Below are positions 24,173 to 38,179 of a stretch of DNA of 64,000 nt, one piece after another. The DNA is from Gnetum montanum. Taxonomy: Eukaryota > Streptophyta > Gnetopsida > Gnetales > Gnetaceae. Numbering within the stretch: position 1 is the first letter of the stretch; each line of letters starts with the position of its first letter. The stretch is from the NCBI GenBank assembly GCA_015680685.1, contig MNCI01027354.1:8306-72305 (forward strand), read 5' to 3'. The position numbers and the translations under genes are program-made. The notes below the pieces were generated by a model that was not told the DNA's origin, did not search any database, and worked only from the letters and a program-made list of their open reading frames with translations.

Positions 24173-25114
24173 TGATGAGTAGCAGGTGCCCCCTATGCCC
24201 AACCATACGAATTACAAGCATTCATATGCAACCCAATCGAATTCCATGGATGGGACTAGTTTGGCATCTAGATCATTAAGTATTAATCATAGTTCATTGT
24301 CTCCTTACTTGGACTAGTGGTAGCTTTGTCATGTATGATTTAGTCCAAAGTGAGGCATATGATGGTTGACGTTGTTTTGGCTTTATGCTACTCCTAATAA
24401 TAATAGATAAATTAATTATTTAATCTAATTAACAACAAAAAATAAATTATAAACTAGCCTATGGGTGATAAGTATCCATTCCTAGCTTGCCGTACACATC
24501 CTAACCCATGTATCCACTACTAGGATTACCAAGTACTACACTACTAGGCAAACCAAGCAATAACACTGCTAGGATTACCAAGCAGATACATGTTTACACT
24601 CAAAACTAGTCGTGCTTATTCTGCCAATTGATTAACATGCATGAAAATATAAATATTAACTAAGTACATGAAATATAAATTGCATGGAAAGTAAATTTAA
24701 TCTAAGTCAAAGTGCTACAATGAATAAGAATCAATCATGATCTTATTGCCATTCATGGAATGTGTCCAAGTACATTGCCACAATAATACATCATACAACT
24801 GACTCAGATCCACACTGTGGGCTAACTATTCTTTAAGACTAAAGAATAAAACTGCAAGGGTTCAACTACTCTATTAAGAAAAGAATGCCCAATACACAAT
24901 CGGAACATGCGTATTTATAAGCAAAAATACACACTGTGTCGATGTGTACATGTTGTCGCATACTTGTCAATGCAATTGTGATATCACATCTACAACATCA
25001 CAAATGTCATATAGCATCTACAATGTAGCAGCCAACTGAGATGCATTGACAGGGATGCTACAACACAAATGCAATGTAGCATCTATGATATCTCAACCAA
25101 TTGATGCTCCATCA
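24173..25114 (-). repeat. Solo LTR (942 bp) nested in element E leader
   Basis: Complete LTR in reverse orientation: on the minus strand it starts TGATGGAGCATCAATTGG and ends CTACTCATCA. It is flanked by CTAAA (24,168-24,172) and CTATA (25,115-25,119), a 5-bp target duplication with one mismatch. It matches the element D LTR family, including TAGATGCTACAT repeats in U3. No internal sequence accompanies it, so it is a solo LTR left by LTR-LTR recombination. Confidence 0.8.
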
Positions 25115-25169
25115 CTATACTTATAATAATTTCTAAAAAGTACATACTTCAAGCATTAACTGATACAAA

Positions 25170-27900
25170 ATGTCTTCCACACATAAAGAAAAATCTTTAC
25201 CTCCTATCAACCTTAATGAAAGCAATGATATAAACTATAATGAAGAAAAATGGAGTGGACCGATGCAAACTAGAATATCATATGCTCATTCTAATCCATA
25301 TTACCCTAATTTCACATTTATTTTTCACCAAGATGAACAATTAAGATGGAGAGACTTACAAGACAATGTTATCTTACCATTGAATCATTCTGCACCTTCA
25401 ATGCTTCAAGTAGCATTATTTCAAGTTAGTCTTAGTCATGCTCATGAAGGTTATCATATTACTAAAAATATCACAAGGTCATATTAGCTAACTAAAGATC
25501 AAATTTAAAGATATGCAATAATGGAAGAAAGATATGAGCAAGAAAAGAATAAAAGAGCACCTTAGACAATCGTACTTTCTAAGAAAAAAGATGCATAGTA
25601 TCAATTTGAGAAATCTCACCATCATTGTAGATCAACTCTCGATCACCTTCTCCATACACTAAGGATCTTGTATAGTTAAAAATACATTCCTCTCTTGTAG
25701 AAACTCCTAGAAGGGATGAGGAAAACTCTAAAGATATGAGAGATTCAAAGCCTAGAACCTCCAACAAATCTAGAAAAGATGAATCAAGGGATCATAGAAG
25801 GAGAATCATTCAGTATAACTCTCCAAGTCCTCCATTCTCTACATCATACTCATCAATAAATTTTGATAGGAGAGGATGAAGATAAAGGAATTATGACAAG
25901 GAAATAAGAAGAGATCATGATGGATATGCAAATAGAAGGAGACATCTTGATGAAGGAGAAAGAGAAATAGAAATAAGGCATGAAATAAGAGAGCACAATG
26001 AGCATCGAAGGAGTCACTACTACAATAAAGATTATAAACCTAAAGAATATGAAGAACCCCTATTGGCCACAAGAAATATAATTAACATAAGAGAAGCAAT
26101 GTACATTCCTACCAAGCATCTAATAGATAGTTGCATTAAGTGACTTGACATGAATAACATTCCTAAATTTGAAAGGAGATACAATGTGAATTTACAACAC
26201 CACCTTCAAGCATTCCATGATGCTTGTGTCCTACAAAATATAGAGAATGATTGGTAGAAGTTAAGGTTGTTCCCAAGAGTTCTCATCAAGAAAGCAAAAA
26301 ACTAGTACATGTCCTTACAAGTAAAATCAATTAGAAGATCAAGTACCATGTTAGCGTTATTTAACAATAAGTACGAAACTTCTTCATGAGTGTCAAACTT
26401 AAGAAAATAGATCCAAGGTTAGAAATAGAAAACACATGAATCCCTTGATGCAACCATGGGTAGGTATTATTGACTTTTACATTGATGTCCAAGCCATTGA
26501 TTTTCTCAAAGAAAATATATTAGGCACATTATTTATGGATTAAAGAATAAAATTGGAGAGACCCTTCATGTATATACCCAAGGAAGATTATCAAAGATGA
26601 AAATCCATCAAATAATAAGGTTACTAAATCAAGTTGTAAAAGAATAAGGTGAGTTAAGAAAAAGAGAGTTAGCTAAAGAATATAACAAAGATCCTTCTCT
26701 AAAGAAGAGATATGTAAGAGTTTGTGAAACACAAGAGGAGGAATCCATAGAAGATATGATTCAAAGAAAAATTTTGCCTCTATAAAATTCAGTCAATGAT
26801 ATTACAGCCAAAGTAGAGAGCAAGTGGGATGTCATGGATGAAAAATTTGAAATAGCACTAAAGATAGTAAAAGAGAAGACTAAGAAAACATTTGCCAAAA
26901 ATAAGAATAAGAAGAAGAAGAAGGACAATGAAGGTGACAAATATAAGAATAAAGAAAAATTTTTTGTTCTACAAGAGCTTACATATTCAAGTTCTCAAGA
27001 AGAAAATGGATGCTACATGTGTCACTATGAACATCCCAAAAGATGTTCTATTATGGCCCATATACAAGAATTCAAGGTATATGTATCAAATCCAAGATTC
27101 ATTAAAAAGTATATTCCCAAAAGATTACCTTATCCATAAGGTAATTTTAGATAGTCCTATCCAATAGTAAGATTTGAGTAGGGTTCACCCTTCAATCACA
27201 AGACCAATATTAGCATAAATGGTAATAACCACAATCAAGGATGATGCTACTACCAAGATAGCAATATCTGTATCGTTAACCAAATCCCTATAGATACTAC
27301 ATCTAGAAACCAATATCTCTAGGTAGTACCTTAGTCCATACTTCCTCTCAATACTATCCAATGGAGCACCTCAAGCCTACAACCCCATGTGTAAAATCAT
27401 TTTCTTACATTTCACATCTAGCTACATCTCACTCTCATCCAACTTATAACCCATGACCACTAACGTCACTACCAGTTATACATGGAGAACTACCAACACA
27501 ACCCTAGAAAAAGAGTGCTATAAGGGTAGTTTGTATACAAAATAAGGATAACATTAACACTTGTAAACCAAACTCAAAGAAACACTCTTTCTTCAATACA
27601 AGTTCAAAAAAGACTCAAAGGATAAGAAATTCACCTAATCCTATTCCTCTTACACCAAGTCCTTATGTAAGTACCATGCTTCAACCATCAACAAAGAAGT
27701 ATTTGATGATTCCTTTACTTACACAGATAGTGAGTCATTGGATAAAAGCAAATTCACTTGCCACAAGATGAATAGATTCAATAAGCCATTCAATCTATCT
27801 CCAAATAGTAGGAAATACAGTGTAAAGCTCTACTAGATTCAAGATCAAGGTGAATCTTATTTTCCAAGATATGTACAAGGTTTGGAATCTACATTCCTTT
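25170..27900 (+). pseudogene. Element E gag
   Basis: Starts MSSTHKEKSLPPINLN at 25,170. Residues about 50-105 (YYPNFTFIFHQDEQLRWRDL) match the N-terminal domain of element F gag. Then come DEEPLLATRN-like and gag core segments (26,050-26,700), a Lys-rich stretch (26,880-26,960) and a shortened zinc knuckle at 27,011-27,046 (CYMCHYEHPKRC). After about 27,140 a proline-rich tail is scarcely readable. Many stops and frame changes. Non-functional. Confidence 0.7.
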
Positions 27901-28329
27901 AAGAAATGTAATATCATATTAGAGCTTGTAGATGAGTAGAAGATGTCATGACTACTATTAGTGGCTAATCATATCTTGTGGACTTCTTAGTTATTTATGT
28001 GGGAAAGAATAAAGAAGAATTTCCCATCATCATGAGAAGGGCATGGCTTACAATAATCAATACTAAGCTCAGAATTATAGATTTTTCCTTGAATATTTCC
28101 AAGGAAGATAATAAAGGATTTATATAGAAACAAAGAGATTCATGCATTTCATCCAACGATAATGAATGCAAGTGCATGCAAAAAAGTCTAAACAACAAGA
28201 GGAGATAACATTCCAGCATGTAACGTATGTATAGAGGAGATGTGTATGAAACATTGTCTGTATGTAACATCCACAAAGAAGAAAGACATCCAATGGCTAA
28301 TTAATGAAATAGAGTCCAAATTAGATATG

Positions 28330-31300
28330 TGCATGCAACTAATTAAAATAATCGCAAGTGTCTATATTAAAGAAACAAACAAGATCGAATAATTAAAAAG
28401 GAAACTTTCCCACACATAGTTTCAACAAGAAGAAGACATTGAATGAAAGAAGTTAGAAATTCCTAACAAGCTTGAACTAGAACCCGTAGAACTCAAGACA
28501 TTACCATATATGCTACAATATGTATTTCTGAATAATAAAAAACTAGAATTATCAATGTCAATCTTAACAAGCACCAAAAGTTAAAATTACTTAAGGTTGT
28601 AAACAAATGGCCAACAGCTTTTGCATGGTCTTATGACAAGATACTAGGTATAGATCCATGCATTTGACAACATCAAATCTACATAGATTTAATTGTCAAA
28701 CCATGTCATCAACCTCAATGGAGATTAAACCCAAAACTAAAAGATGTAGTTAAGTAAAAATTAGAAAAGCTACTCAAGGATAGGTTCATCTACCCAATTG
28801 TGGATAATGAACAAGTTAGCCCATTAGTCATCATTCTGAAAAAAGATGGCAAGGGAAGGATCTATATAGATTTCAAGCTATCAAATATGGCAATGTTCAA
28901 AAACCATTTGCCTTTACCATTATTATAGCATTTTGGATGGTTATAGTGGATACAATTATATTCATATTACACTAGAAGACTAAGAAAAAACCAAGTTCAC
29001 CAATCCTTGGGGAATGTTCAATTACAAAAAAAAGTGTTGTTTGGTCTTTGTAATGCCCCTACTACATTCCAAAGACTTCTTCTTCTTATTTTCCAAACGT
29101 AGATTGCAACAAATTCAAAGCATTTATAAATGATTTCTCCACCTATAAACTTGATTTCAAGCAAGCTCTAGACCATTTAGAGTAGGTTTTGAAAATATGT
29201 GTAGAGATAAACTTAAAGCTCAATTGGGAAAAGAGCCACTTAATGGTATAAGAAGGAATAGTTTTGGGTCATAAAGTATCATAAACAACAATTGAGATAG
29301 ACCCTAATAAAATAAGAGTCATCTAAATCATCACCCAAATATCACAAATAGTTAAAGATATTAGATCATTCTTAGGTCACATAGGTATTATAGAAGAATC
29401 ATTGAAAATTCTACAAAGATAATAAAATTACTTGTGGAACTAATGAAGAAAGACATATCGTTATTTGGTCATAAGAGTGTGAAAAGACATTTGAGAGTCT
29501 AAAACAGAAGTTAATCACGATCCTAATTTTATGAGCTCTAGACTGGTCAAGACCTTTCTACATTATGATGAATGCTTTCAATTATGTACTAGTAATAGTA
29601 CTTACCCAATTAGATAACCAAAAATTACCTCATTATATTCATTGTGCCAATTATAATATCACTAAAGCACAACTTAACAACACCACTATAAAAAAGAATC
29701 TTATGGCTGTGGAGTATGCACTTGAAAAGTTCAGATACTATGGGCTTGGTTACCCAATCGACGCCCATACTAACCATCACATAATTCGATTTTTGATGAA
29801 CAAACTAGTGGTCAACCCAAGAGTAATAAAGTGACTCATTATATTATAAGAATTTAACATCACCATGATTAACAAGAAAGAAATAGAAAATGTAGAAGCT
29901 AATCATTTGTCAAGGTTATGTAGGAATCCACAAGATCATGAAGAACCTTTGTCATATCAATTTACAAATGAGTTTTTATTTACAAAATTAGCAATGGTTA
30001 TAAATTTGACAACAAATTCTTAGATCATAGACTATATGACTTATCTAATGTTAAGAAAAACTCATTGAATGGAATAAAAATAAGAAGGAATAGTTTCTCC
30101 CTAGTATTAAGCAATTCATGGAAATTTAAGTCAATATATATAAGATCTACATGGATGGATTAATTCAATGATCTGTTCCAAAAGAAAGTCAATAGATAAT
30201 TCTACAAGATGAACATGAAGGACCATGCAATGGTTATTGCATAAGAAGGATTACTATGAAATTTCTTATGGTAGGTTATTCCTAGCCTACCATATTCAAG
30301 GATGCACATCAATTTACACAGTCTTGTGCAAAATACCAAAAATATGAAGGAATAACAACTAGGCATGAAGGATCATAATAGTGGATACAACCATTAGAAC
30401 TCTTCGATATCTAAGGAATAGATTTCATAGAACCAATTACACCAATGCCAAATGAAATTCATACATAATTATGGTTGTTGATTATTACACAAAGTGGACA
30501 AAAGTAACTATAGTCAAGGATTGTACTGCAACAACTGCTACAAAGTGTTTTCAACAACATGTGATGAACAAAGTTAGAGTACCTAAAATACTAATCTTAG
30601 ACAATGGGATACATTTCACTAAAACTACAGTTAAGAAATTAATTCAACTAGGAATTAACTATAAACTCACTACACCACATCACCCCTAAGAAAATGATCA
30701 AGCTAAAGTCACTAATAAAGTAATTACATGCATATTAACTAGAACTAGTAGTAGGTACAGGAAGGATTGGAGAACTAAGCTTAATGATGTTCTATAGGCC
30801 TATTGATCCACGTAGAAACTTTCTAGAGGGTATTCTTTGTATGAACTTGTATATGGAAAGCTACCTACTCTATTGATTCAAGTAGAGATTAATACCCTAA
30901 TCACTACATGTTCACTTCACATAAATGTAGATCTTACCTAATAAGAATGTTCAATGAATCTTAATTTGTCAGATGAAAACTGGTTAGTTGCCCAAATATG
31001 TAATGACATTCATAAGAAACACAGCGAGTTTCATCATGACACTAGGATTAGACAAGTTTCTATTAGATCAGGAGATAGATTCATATACCATGACTTAAGC
31101 CATGTCATCCAAAAGACTAAGTTCTAGATGTTATGGAAGGGACCCTATATTATTCATGCTATATATTAATTTGACACCATGCAAATCTATTACCTTGCCA
31201 ACCAACAAAAATTTATCCTTATCAATACTCAATAAGTCAAACCATTCCATAACTTTCCACCATTAAGAGACTCTACCATAGCTCATACTCAAATAAAATC

Positions 31301-31330
31301 CCATTTAATCATCTATATTTCCTCCTTAGA
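28330..31330 (+). pseudogene. Element E pol: RT, RNase H, integrase
   Basis: Homologous to element F pol. The pre-RT segment KVVNKWPTAFAWSYDKI is at about 28,590. RT is recognisable from RFIYPIVDNEQVSPLVII to FGLCNAPTTFQRL (28,780-29,080), but the catalytic box is destroyed by frameshift. RNase H: YIHCANYNITKAQLN...IRFLMNKLVVNPRVIK (29,637-29,831). Integrase: VVDYYTKWTKVTIVKDCT, then LDNGIHFTKT and LTTPHHP (30,470-30,690), and a C-terminal part to WKGPYIIHAIY near 31,165. Stops occur every 50-200 bases. Non-functional. Confidence 0.75.
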
Positions 31331-31333
31331 TAA

Positions 31334-34300
31334 TAGTCATGGGGGAGTTGCTTGTTATCTTTTGGCCTTATGAGTTCTTTTTGCATTTTTTCACTTTTTC
31401 TAATTCTTTGATATCTTTCTTATTCTTGAGATTTTCTTCATTCTTTAATTTCTATACTTTATTCTTTGATATCCTTACAGTTCTTATTATATTTCCATTC
31501 TTTGATATTTTTCACATTCTTCATATGTTTTCCTATTCTTACATATCTTTCATTCTTTAAAAATGTTTCTATTCATTGAATTGTATGTTTTGTTGATTGT
31601 TCAATATAGTATCAATAATAAGCAAGATGTTGTCTATAAAAAGAGAATTTAACCCTATGTTATTGAATTATTAAAGGACTAATTATATATCCAATGAGAC
31701 CACATCATCCATTTCTAGCAATAAGAGGTTCTTACCATGGGCAGAATGTAATTATCATCACTTAAATCTAAAATTGACTTGTAACCTTTATACCTTGAAG
31801 AAAAGGGGAATAGCCAAGAGGCTACAAAAAGGGTGTGACACCAAGGAGTCTTTTTGATTCTATAGAATTCTACTATAAGTCCCAATCCTTTACATGGTCA
31901 TATCATTACACAAATCTTTTGAAAAAAAAAAGGAAAATGAAAAAAAATGGAAGCATGTTCTTAAAATAAAATTTTTTGCCTTATTATGACATTGGAAAGA
32001 CATATTATCCATGCCTAAATGTAGTCTTGTAGTAAGGTTAACGTAATAATTAATTTAATCACATAATACACCTTCTTAGGGTACCACTTGAAAGACATGA
32101 TTCATGCCTAAAGGCATCCCTCTAACATATCATTGAGATGTTCAAGAACATAAAAATATTGTAATTAACTAAATGTACTTCAATATGAGTAATGATGTGC
32201 TTGGTCTTATGGTTAACAATCTAGGAGGAGACAACGTAATGTCACTAGTACGAGGTATGGACTTGGTTTGAAAACTAGATGGATAAGTATATTGGTCACT
32301 TTTAATCATGTCTAACATACAATATGACTATGGTAAGACATCTCATGTCCCATTTTCTCATATCCATTCTTTTACCATTCCACCTCACTGGTATATATAA
32401 TTATAATTTGATAATTTTATATAGCATAATGTTATTATTTTATTAAGGCTTTTCTAACATGTGTGTATTTGAAGACAAGTATCATTTACATTTGACTTGA
32501 TGAGTGGCGAGGTACCCCTACACCCAACCATATGAATCACTAAGGCATTACACGCAATCCAGTCGAATTCCATGGACCTATAGTTATCTCATACACTAGT
32601 TCCTCTAGGAAGTGAAATGATGTTGAGAACGTTCATCGTCTTCCCAACTACACTTGTAAGGCTCAAGGGCATGGTTTAAGTGTAATTGAGATATATGAAT
32701 TTTTATCATTTTTCATTTTATGGATGTAATCACCTACAACAAGAATAAGGGTAGAGTAGATTGAAAACTAGTGTCTATTATCTAGCTAGCCTAACACAAG
32801 TAACCGCCCCACTTTCCTAAACACATATAGCACTATTGGACTACCAAACGTTAAGCATTGCTAGGTTACCAAGTACTATATGAATGGTCAAAGTGGTCGT
32901 ACTCATGTTCATTACTTGCTAGAAATAAATTGCCTAATCAAATGCATTAAAATAAAGAACAAGAAAGTAAAATGCAATAAGGAAAATATTAAGCTATTCT
33001 TAGTGCTGTAAGGATTATCAAAAGAGTTCGTTTTATTCCCGTCACACTATTGCACTCAGGTACATCAATGCTCGAACAAAGAACCGTACACACTTTAGAC
33101 TCCTTTTACGGGCACTTTGAAAATATTCTAACTCTAGGGAGAAGAAACCACAAGACCTTCACTACCTTGCTTGAAAACTGAAAACTAGCTAATGAATTAC
33201 TTCTAAAACTAGAGCCCATGCATGGTATTTATAGACTTAGGGTATATACCCCGACGCCGAACATCTGACATTGGATCTAGGCCCCAAGGTCGTGTACCCA
33301 ACGTCGCAACCAACATCAAACGGTGATTCATCATGACTCCTTGAGTTTCTACAAACATTTGTAAATATGATTATACAAGGGCATTAAGGATAGGAGCCTA
33401 CTCTGGGAGGACCCGCTTCTATAACTCTTATGTCTCATACTTCACATCCAATTCCATATCATCTTGTACAATTTTAAATACTTTAATAATAGTCATCACT
33501 TCCATATACATTACTATATATTCATATACTTAGCAATTTTTCACATTATCACTTCTTGGTCATCAATACTTTACCTCGCCTAAACTTCTTACCTATTACC
33601 ATTTTTACAGCAATTTGGCATATTCCAAATAACCTTCACATCTTCCAAGCTATCAAATATAATGAATTTTTCCACCAAAATATAGCAAAAATTTTGAAGA
33701 TTTTAAGGTTAATATTATAAATACAAGTTTGCATCACCTACAATATCATATATACAATATTGTCTATATAAATTTCTATATATATATATACTAAACAATA
33801 TTCATGTTGTTATTTTTAGCTTTCAACACAAGGGGAGTTCATGTCAATTTCTACCAAAGAACCTTGTGGTCTTCCTATCTTCCTCACCATACATCCAATT
33901 TCTATTCTTTCTTATTCCTTTAGATTTTGGAGCATGCATCCCTATCATGAGGGGAAGAATGTTTGCAAATTTTTTCTAATGCTTGGAATAACAAATTACA
34001 AAAAGGATAAGGATCTTACTAGACATAATAAAAAAATTTTCAAACCTAACAAAATTTTTCAAATTTGATCTAAGACACCAAAGCTCAAATTTCTCTCCTA
34101 AGGAACATTTCGTGATTTTTCAATGATAAATCAATGATAAGCAACAAGTTATTATTCTTATGAAAATTTTTAAATCTAGAAAACCATTAAAATAAGGGTG
34201 TTTTCAAAATTGGAGCTTTTTCTAAATTGATGAATTTACAATACTACAAACCAAATTAAAAATAAAATTGATTAAATTTCAAATTTTGATCAAAACCCAA

Positions 34301-34377
34301 AATCCAATTAAAGGTTGTGAATGATTAGGAATTTTTCCAAATTTTTTGGGTAATCTTGGAATTCTTTATGATTAAAA
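31334..34377 (+). other. Element E non-coding spacer between pol and ORF3
   Basis: Begins at a PPT-like TAGTCATGGGGGAG (31,334-31,348). AT-rich, no supported ORF; the small ORF at 31,339 is low-complexity F/S/L. It is interrupted by the solo LTR at 32,498-33,333. The counterpart in element D lies at 13,567-14,720. A short (TA)n run is near 33,777-33,791. Confidence 0.6.
32498..33333 (-). repeat. Solo LTR (836 bp) with perfect TSD TGACT
   Basis: On the minus strand it starts TGATGAATCACCGTTTGATG and ends GGGTACCTCGCCACTCATCA. Identical 5-bp flanks TGACT at 32,493-32,497 and 33,334-33,338. It holds CpG-containing words (CCCGACGCCGAAC) and a TATA-like GGTATTTATAGAC region. The homologous place in element D (about 14,600-14,640) has no LTR and reads straight through, which supports insertion followed by LTR-LTR recombination. 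Confidence 0.9.
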
Positions 34378-35501
34378 ATGCCTCCAAAGAGAGTTCCTAG
34401 AGCCAATGGACCATCGTAGCCTAGGAAAAAGAGACATAGAGGAAGGGGTAGAGGATTAGGTAAAGATTACACTCATGCTAAGGATCATGAAGCTCAAATG
34501 TAGTCTAGCCAATAGCCCACACCAACAACAAGGTAGTTTGATGTAGGTAAAAGCTACAAATTTGTCACCTATTACAAAACCTAACCAACACCTAACAATT
34601 CCATATGACTATCTCCAAGCCATTAATGAAAAAATCTATCATGTCTACAATCATTTTAAAACTCAATTTTGGCTCACTCATGAAGTTTTCACATGCAAAG
34701 GTGTGTGAATAGTTGTAAGTGTCATCTTTCTGGCCCACAATCTCTAGCAATAATGAATGTTATCTAGGGGAGATGTATCAATTTTGGCATAAGAGGTAAA
34801 TGATGCAATAGTGAAGATTGAAGGCATAATAATGCCTTAATCAGTTGATATCATTACTAGGGCTCTTAATTTGCCAAATGTCAAAGCCAACATCATCTAA
34901 ATTTCCACAAGGTCTGACATAGATGCAAGAAATCTTTGATTACAAAGAGCTTATGGGATAATCAAAAAGAAGTACAATGGATTATCCACTACTAAAAATA
35001 TTTATTTCAAAATCAATACATATCATATTTTCCCTACCAAGAGGCTAAATAAAATTTCAACATATGTTGTTAGAGGAAGCACTATTGTGATGGAAACGTT
35101 TCAAGCAAATATTGATCATCTATTATTTTTGGAGATCTAGAGAAGATTTGAAATGAAGAAAATAGGGAAGCCCACTTCCACTCCTTGCCTAATCAGAAAG
35201 GTATGCAAACATGCAGACACTTTGGGATATACAAATGATTCTTTAAGAAAATCCCAAAATGCATCATATGCCAAGATCTCCAAGCTAGTGCCTTTGACAA
35301 AAGATCAAGTAGAGAAACTAGTAGGCACTAAAGAAATAGTAGGATCAACACCAACAACCAACATCCTACCCGTAGGGACTAAATAAGCAGCCCCTAATGG
35401 GTCAACACTAGTTATAGAAAGAGCAAGACCAAGTGCTCCACTAGTACAACAATAGGACTATTAGCCCTCCATGAGTCATTAACAACAAATTGCATAAACC
35501 A

Positions 35502-36246
35502 TGATGAGTGGCAAGGTACCCCTACACTCGACCATATGAATACAAGTGTGCATGCGCGATCCGGTTGAACTCCAAGGACTAAGTGCTTATGTGCCTTATG
35601 GAACACTTAAGGTTAATCAATCGTTGTCCTCCCCAACTTACTTGTATGTGTCATGGTTATATGGTTAAGTTTGAGGTATGTGATTTTTATAACTTTTATC
35701 TTTTTATCGCCTATGCTAAGAGATGAAGGGTGAAGAGACTAAATGACTAACTTTAATTAACTAAGTTCTAATCATCCTAGCATCAGTATTTGTTCCCACT
35801 TACCATACACACCCTAAACCAGCACAACGCTACTAGGAATACCAAACGCTATTCGTTATTGGGTTACCAAGCGTAGCACACGTGCTCGAAGCAGTCGTAC
35901 TGAATGCACTTAACTAGGAGTTGATGGTTGAGAGAGATTAATTATCTAAGAAAGAATTTAAGAATTTAACATTAACTAAATCCTAATTATCTTAGTCCAT
36001 GCACTACAAGGTTTATCATAAAGTTCGTCTTTATTTTTGTACACAAATATGTGCTCTGGCACAATTTGCTCGAATAAAGATCCGTTCACTTTGAGACTCC
36101 TACTACAGGCACATGGAAATTATTCTATCTCTGGAATGGTAAAACTACCAGAGTTTAGCTAAGGGTCTAGATCTAAATTGAAAAACAAGGGAAAGCTACC
36201 TCTTATTTATAGACAAGGCGATAGGCTGCGATATCGCATCCCATCA
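35502..36246 (-). repeat. Element F 3' LTR (745 bp)
   Basis: On the minus strand starts TGATGGGATGCGATATCGCA and ends GTACCTTGCCACTCATCA. Polyadenylation-type AATAAAGATC in plus orientation lies at about 36,072-36,081 within the R-like region, and a TATA-like TCTATAAATAAGAGG near 36,205 (minus strand). Confidence 0.9.
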
Positions 36247-36260
36247 TACCCCCATGACTG
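36247..36260 (-). promoter_or_regulatory. Element F PPT
   Basis: CAGTCATGGGGGTA on the minus strand, directly before the 3' LTR. Least decayed PPT in the window; it defines the form seen beside the other LTRs. Confidence 0.85.
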
Positions 36261-38140
36261 AATGAAAACTCGTCCTCAAGTTCCTTACAAAATATTGGAA
36301 AGGCATGGGATTATTGACTTGAGTGAAACTAATGGTGAATGGGATGACATGTGAACGAATCATCATTACAAAACATGGCAAAATTTAGTGTTCATGATAA
36401 CAAGAGTGAACACTATACATAATTGACATCCAACGTTATTTGGCAACTGAGAGAGAAGAGAGAAGAGAGAGAGAAAAGAAGAAGTCTGCTGCTACCAACG
36501 CCAAGGTTGCACCTTTCGTTGTCCATCTATAAGCACATCATCAATCTTGTTCCTTGCGTAACTACTTCAGCACCAGTCCATTTCAAGTGTTCCCTCCAAA
36601 TCTAATCCATTGTTGTATGATTGCCATCTGCACATACAACACAATCTTAATTTAGCAAGGGTAAATGAATCAAAATGTAGTTGATACCTTTCCTCGGTAT
36701 AAGGCCCATTGTTGTGATATGGCTAATGTGGATCTGGAGATATAATACTGGTGACTATCGAAGGTGTAAGGTGTAGGGGTTAGGAGAAAATCGAAAAAAT
36801 TGGACCAGGACCCCCATGACTGAGAGCGAACCTCTGGTAGCGAGAGAATGGAAAAGGATAGGGAACAAGAAAAATGGAGAAAAAGAAACAACGGTCATGC
36901 CAATAAAATGGATGTCAAAGATGGAGATGAACAAAATAGATGGCGATTGTGAAAATGTCTAAGGGAAAGAAATTAACGGATGCACCAAATAGGAATGCCA
37001 GTGGGCCCTCCCCAAAGCAGGTTCATGTCCTTAATGCCCTGACAATCCCACATTCTCTATAAATGTCATTTGGAAGCAAGATTTAAAGTCTTAACCACAA
37101 GAGTTTACCAAAAAGAAAACAATGCATCCACCAAAATATGTACTATGGATACAACAGGCAATGAGGTGATAAATGGAGAAAGAAGGATAGAAATAAATGA
37201 ATGGAATGGAGTCTCAAGAATAAGGTGGTGTACAGCCCCTTGTGTATTTCATGGTTAATGTGACTTAGTAAATCCCATTTCCCATTTAGCCTCAAACAAA
37301 CCACATTCAGTGACTTCGCATTAATACATCGGCTCATCCATCCACTTGAGTAACAAGAATGCCTTCACCAAAGAGTCACCACCATTCCGATGAAACAAAA
37401 GAGGAGAAAGTGGGAAGAGAGAAGGGCCTTAGTTAGAGGGAACATGTTTGTTTTAGTTCCATAACCAGTGCTTTTAGCCCAAGTGATTATTTTGTCTAAG
37501 GGGTGTGCTTTGAATTCTCACTTTTTTTTTGTTGTGTTTTTGCGTGAGAACCACACCATGCAAAGACTTATTATTTTTAGTTGCTCAACTTCCCAATAAT
37601 GCGGCAACGTCAAAATAGTAAGAAAACTCAAGAAGAAAACATACAAGCACCCAAGAGAATGGCTAGCACAAATGCATCAAGTCCCCTTGAAGTCACACCC
37701 TTTTCAATCCTTGAGTCCTTCCTTAGTTTCAGAAATACCCAGTCACTGATTTGTTGATAGTTCTTATTATTGGGAAAGGGATTGTATAGTTCCAAGCCAA
37801 GAGAGACCATAGAAATTTATGGATGTATGGATGAAGTGGACTCATTGCTTGTTATATCAAAAGAACCATACCAAAGTATCAACATCATAACTCAAAGGTA
37901 AAAACATAACATTAGCAATCGATGGAGTACAGTTCATACCATCTTCAGAGCACTTATTAAGTGACAAATCAAACAAAGTAATTAAACACACAAAGAAATG
38001 AAAAAGTATCAACAATGTTGTAAAACAAAAACAAGAATAGTTTAAAGAAATTTGTAAAACAAAAATGTGTGAAACAAAAAATGCAAAAGAAACTAAGGGC
38101 TGTGATTGATCAGCACAGGTGGCCATCTCCCCCATGACTG
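36261..38140 (-). other. Element F non-coding 3' spacer
   Basis: Between the end of pol and the PPT. No supported ORF. It opens with a second PPT-like CAGTCATGGGGGAG (38,126-38,140) and holds a third (CAGTCATGGGGGTC, 36,809-36,822), all on the minus strand. A GA-rich low-complexity run is at 36,447-36,478 and a T run at 37,521-37,529. Confidence 0.6.
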
Positions 38141-38179
38141 AGTTGGAAGGGAGAGATTCGAAATAATGAGTGAGGTCAT

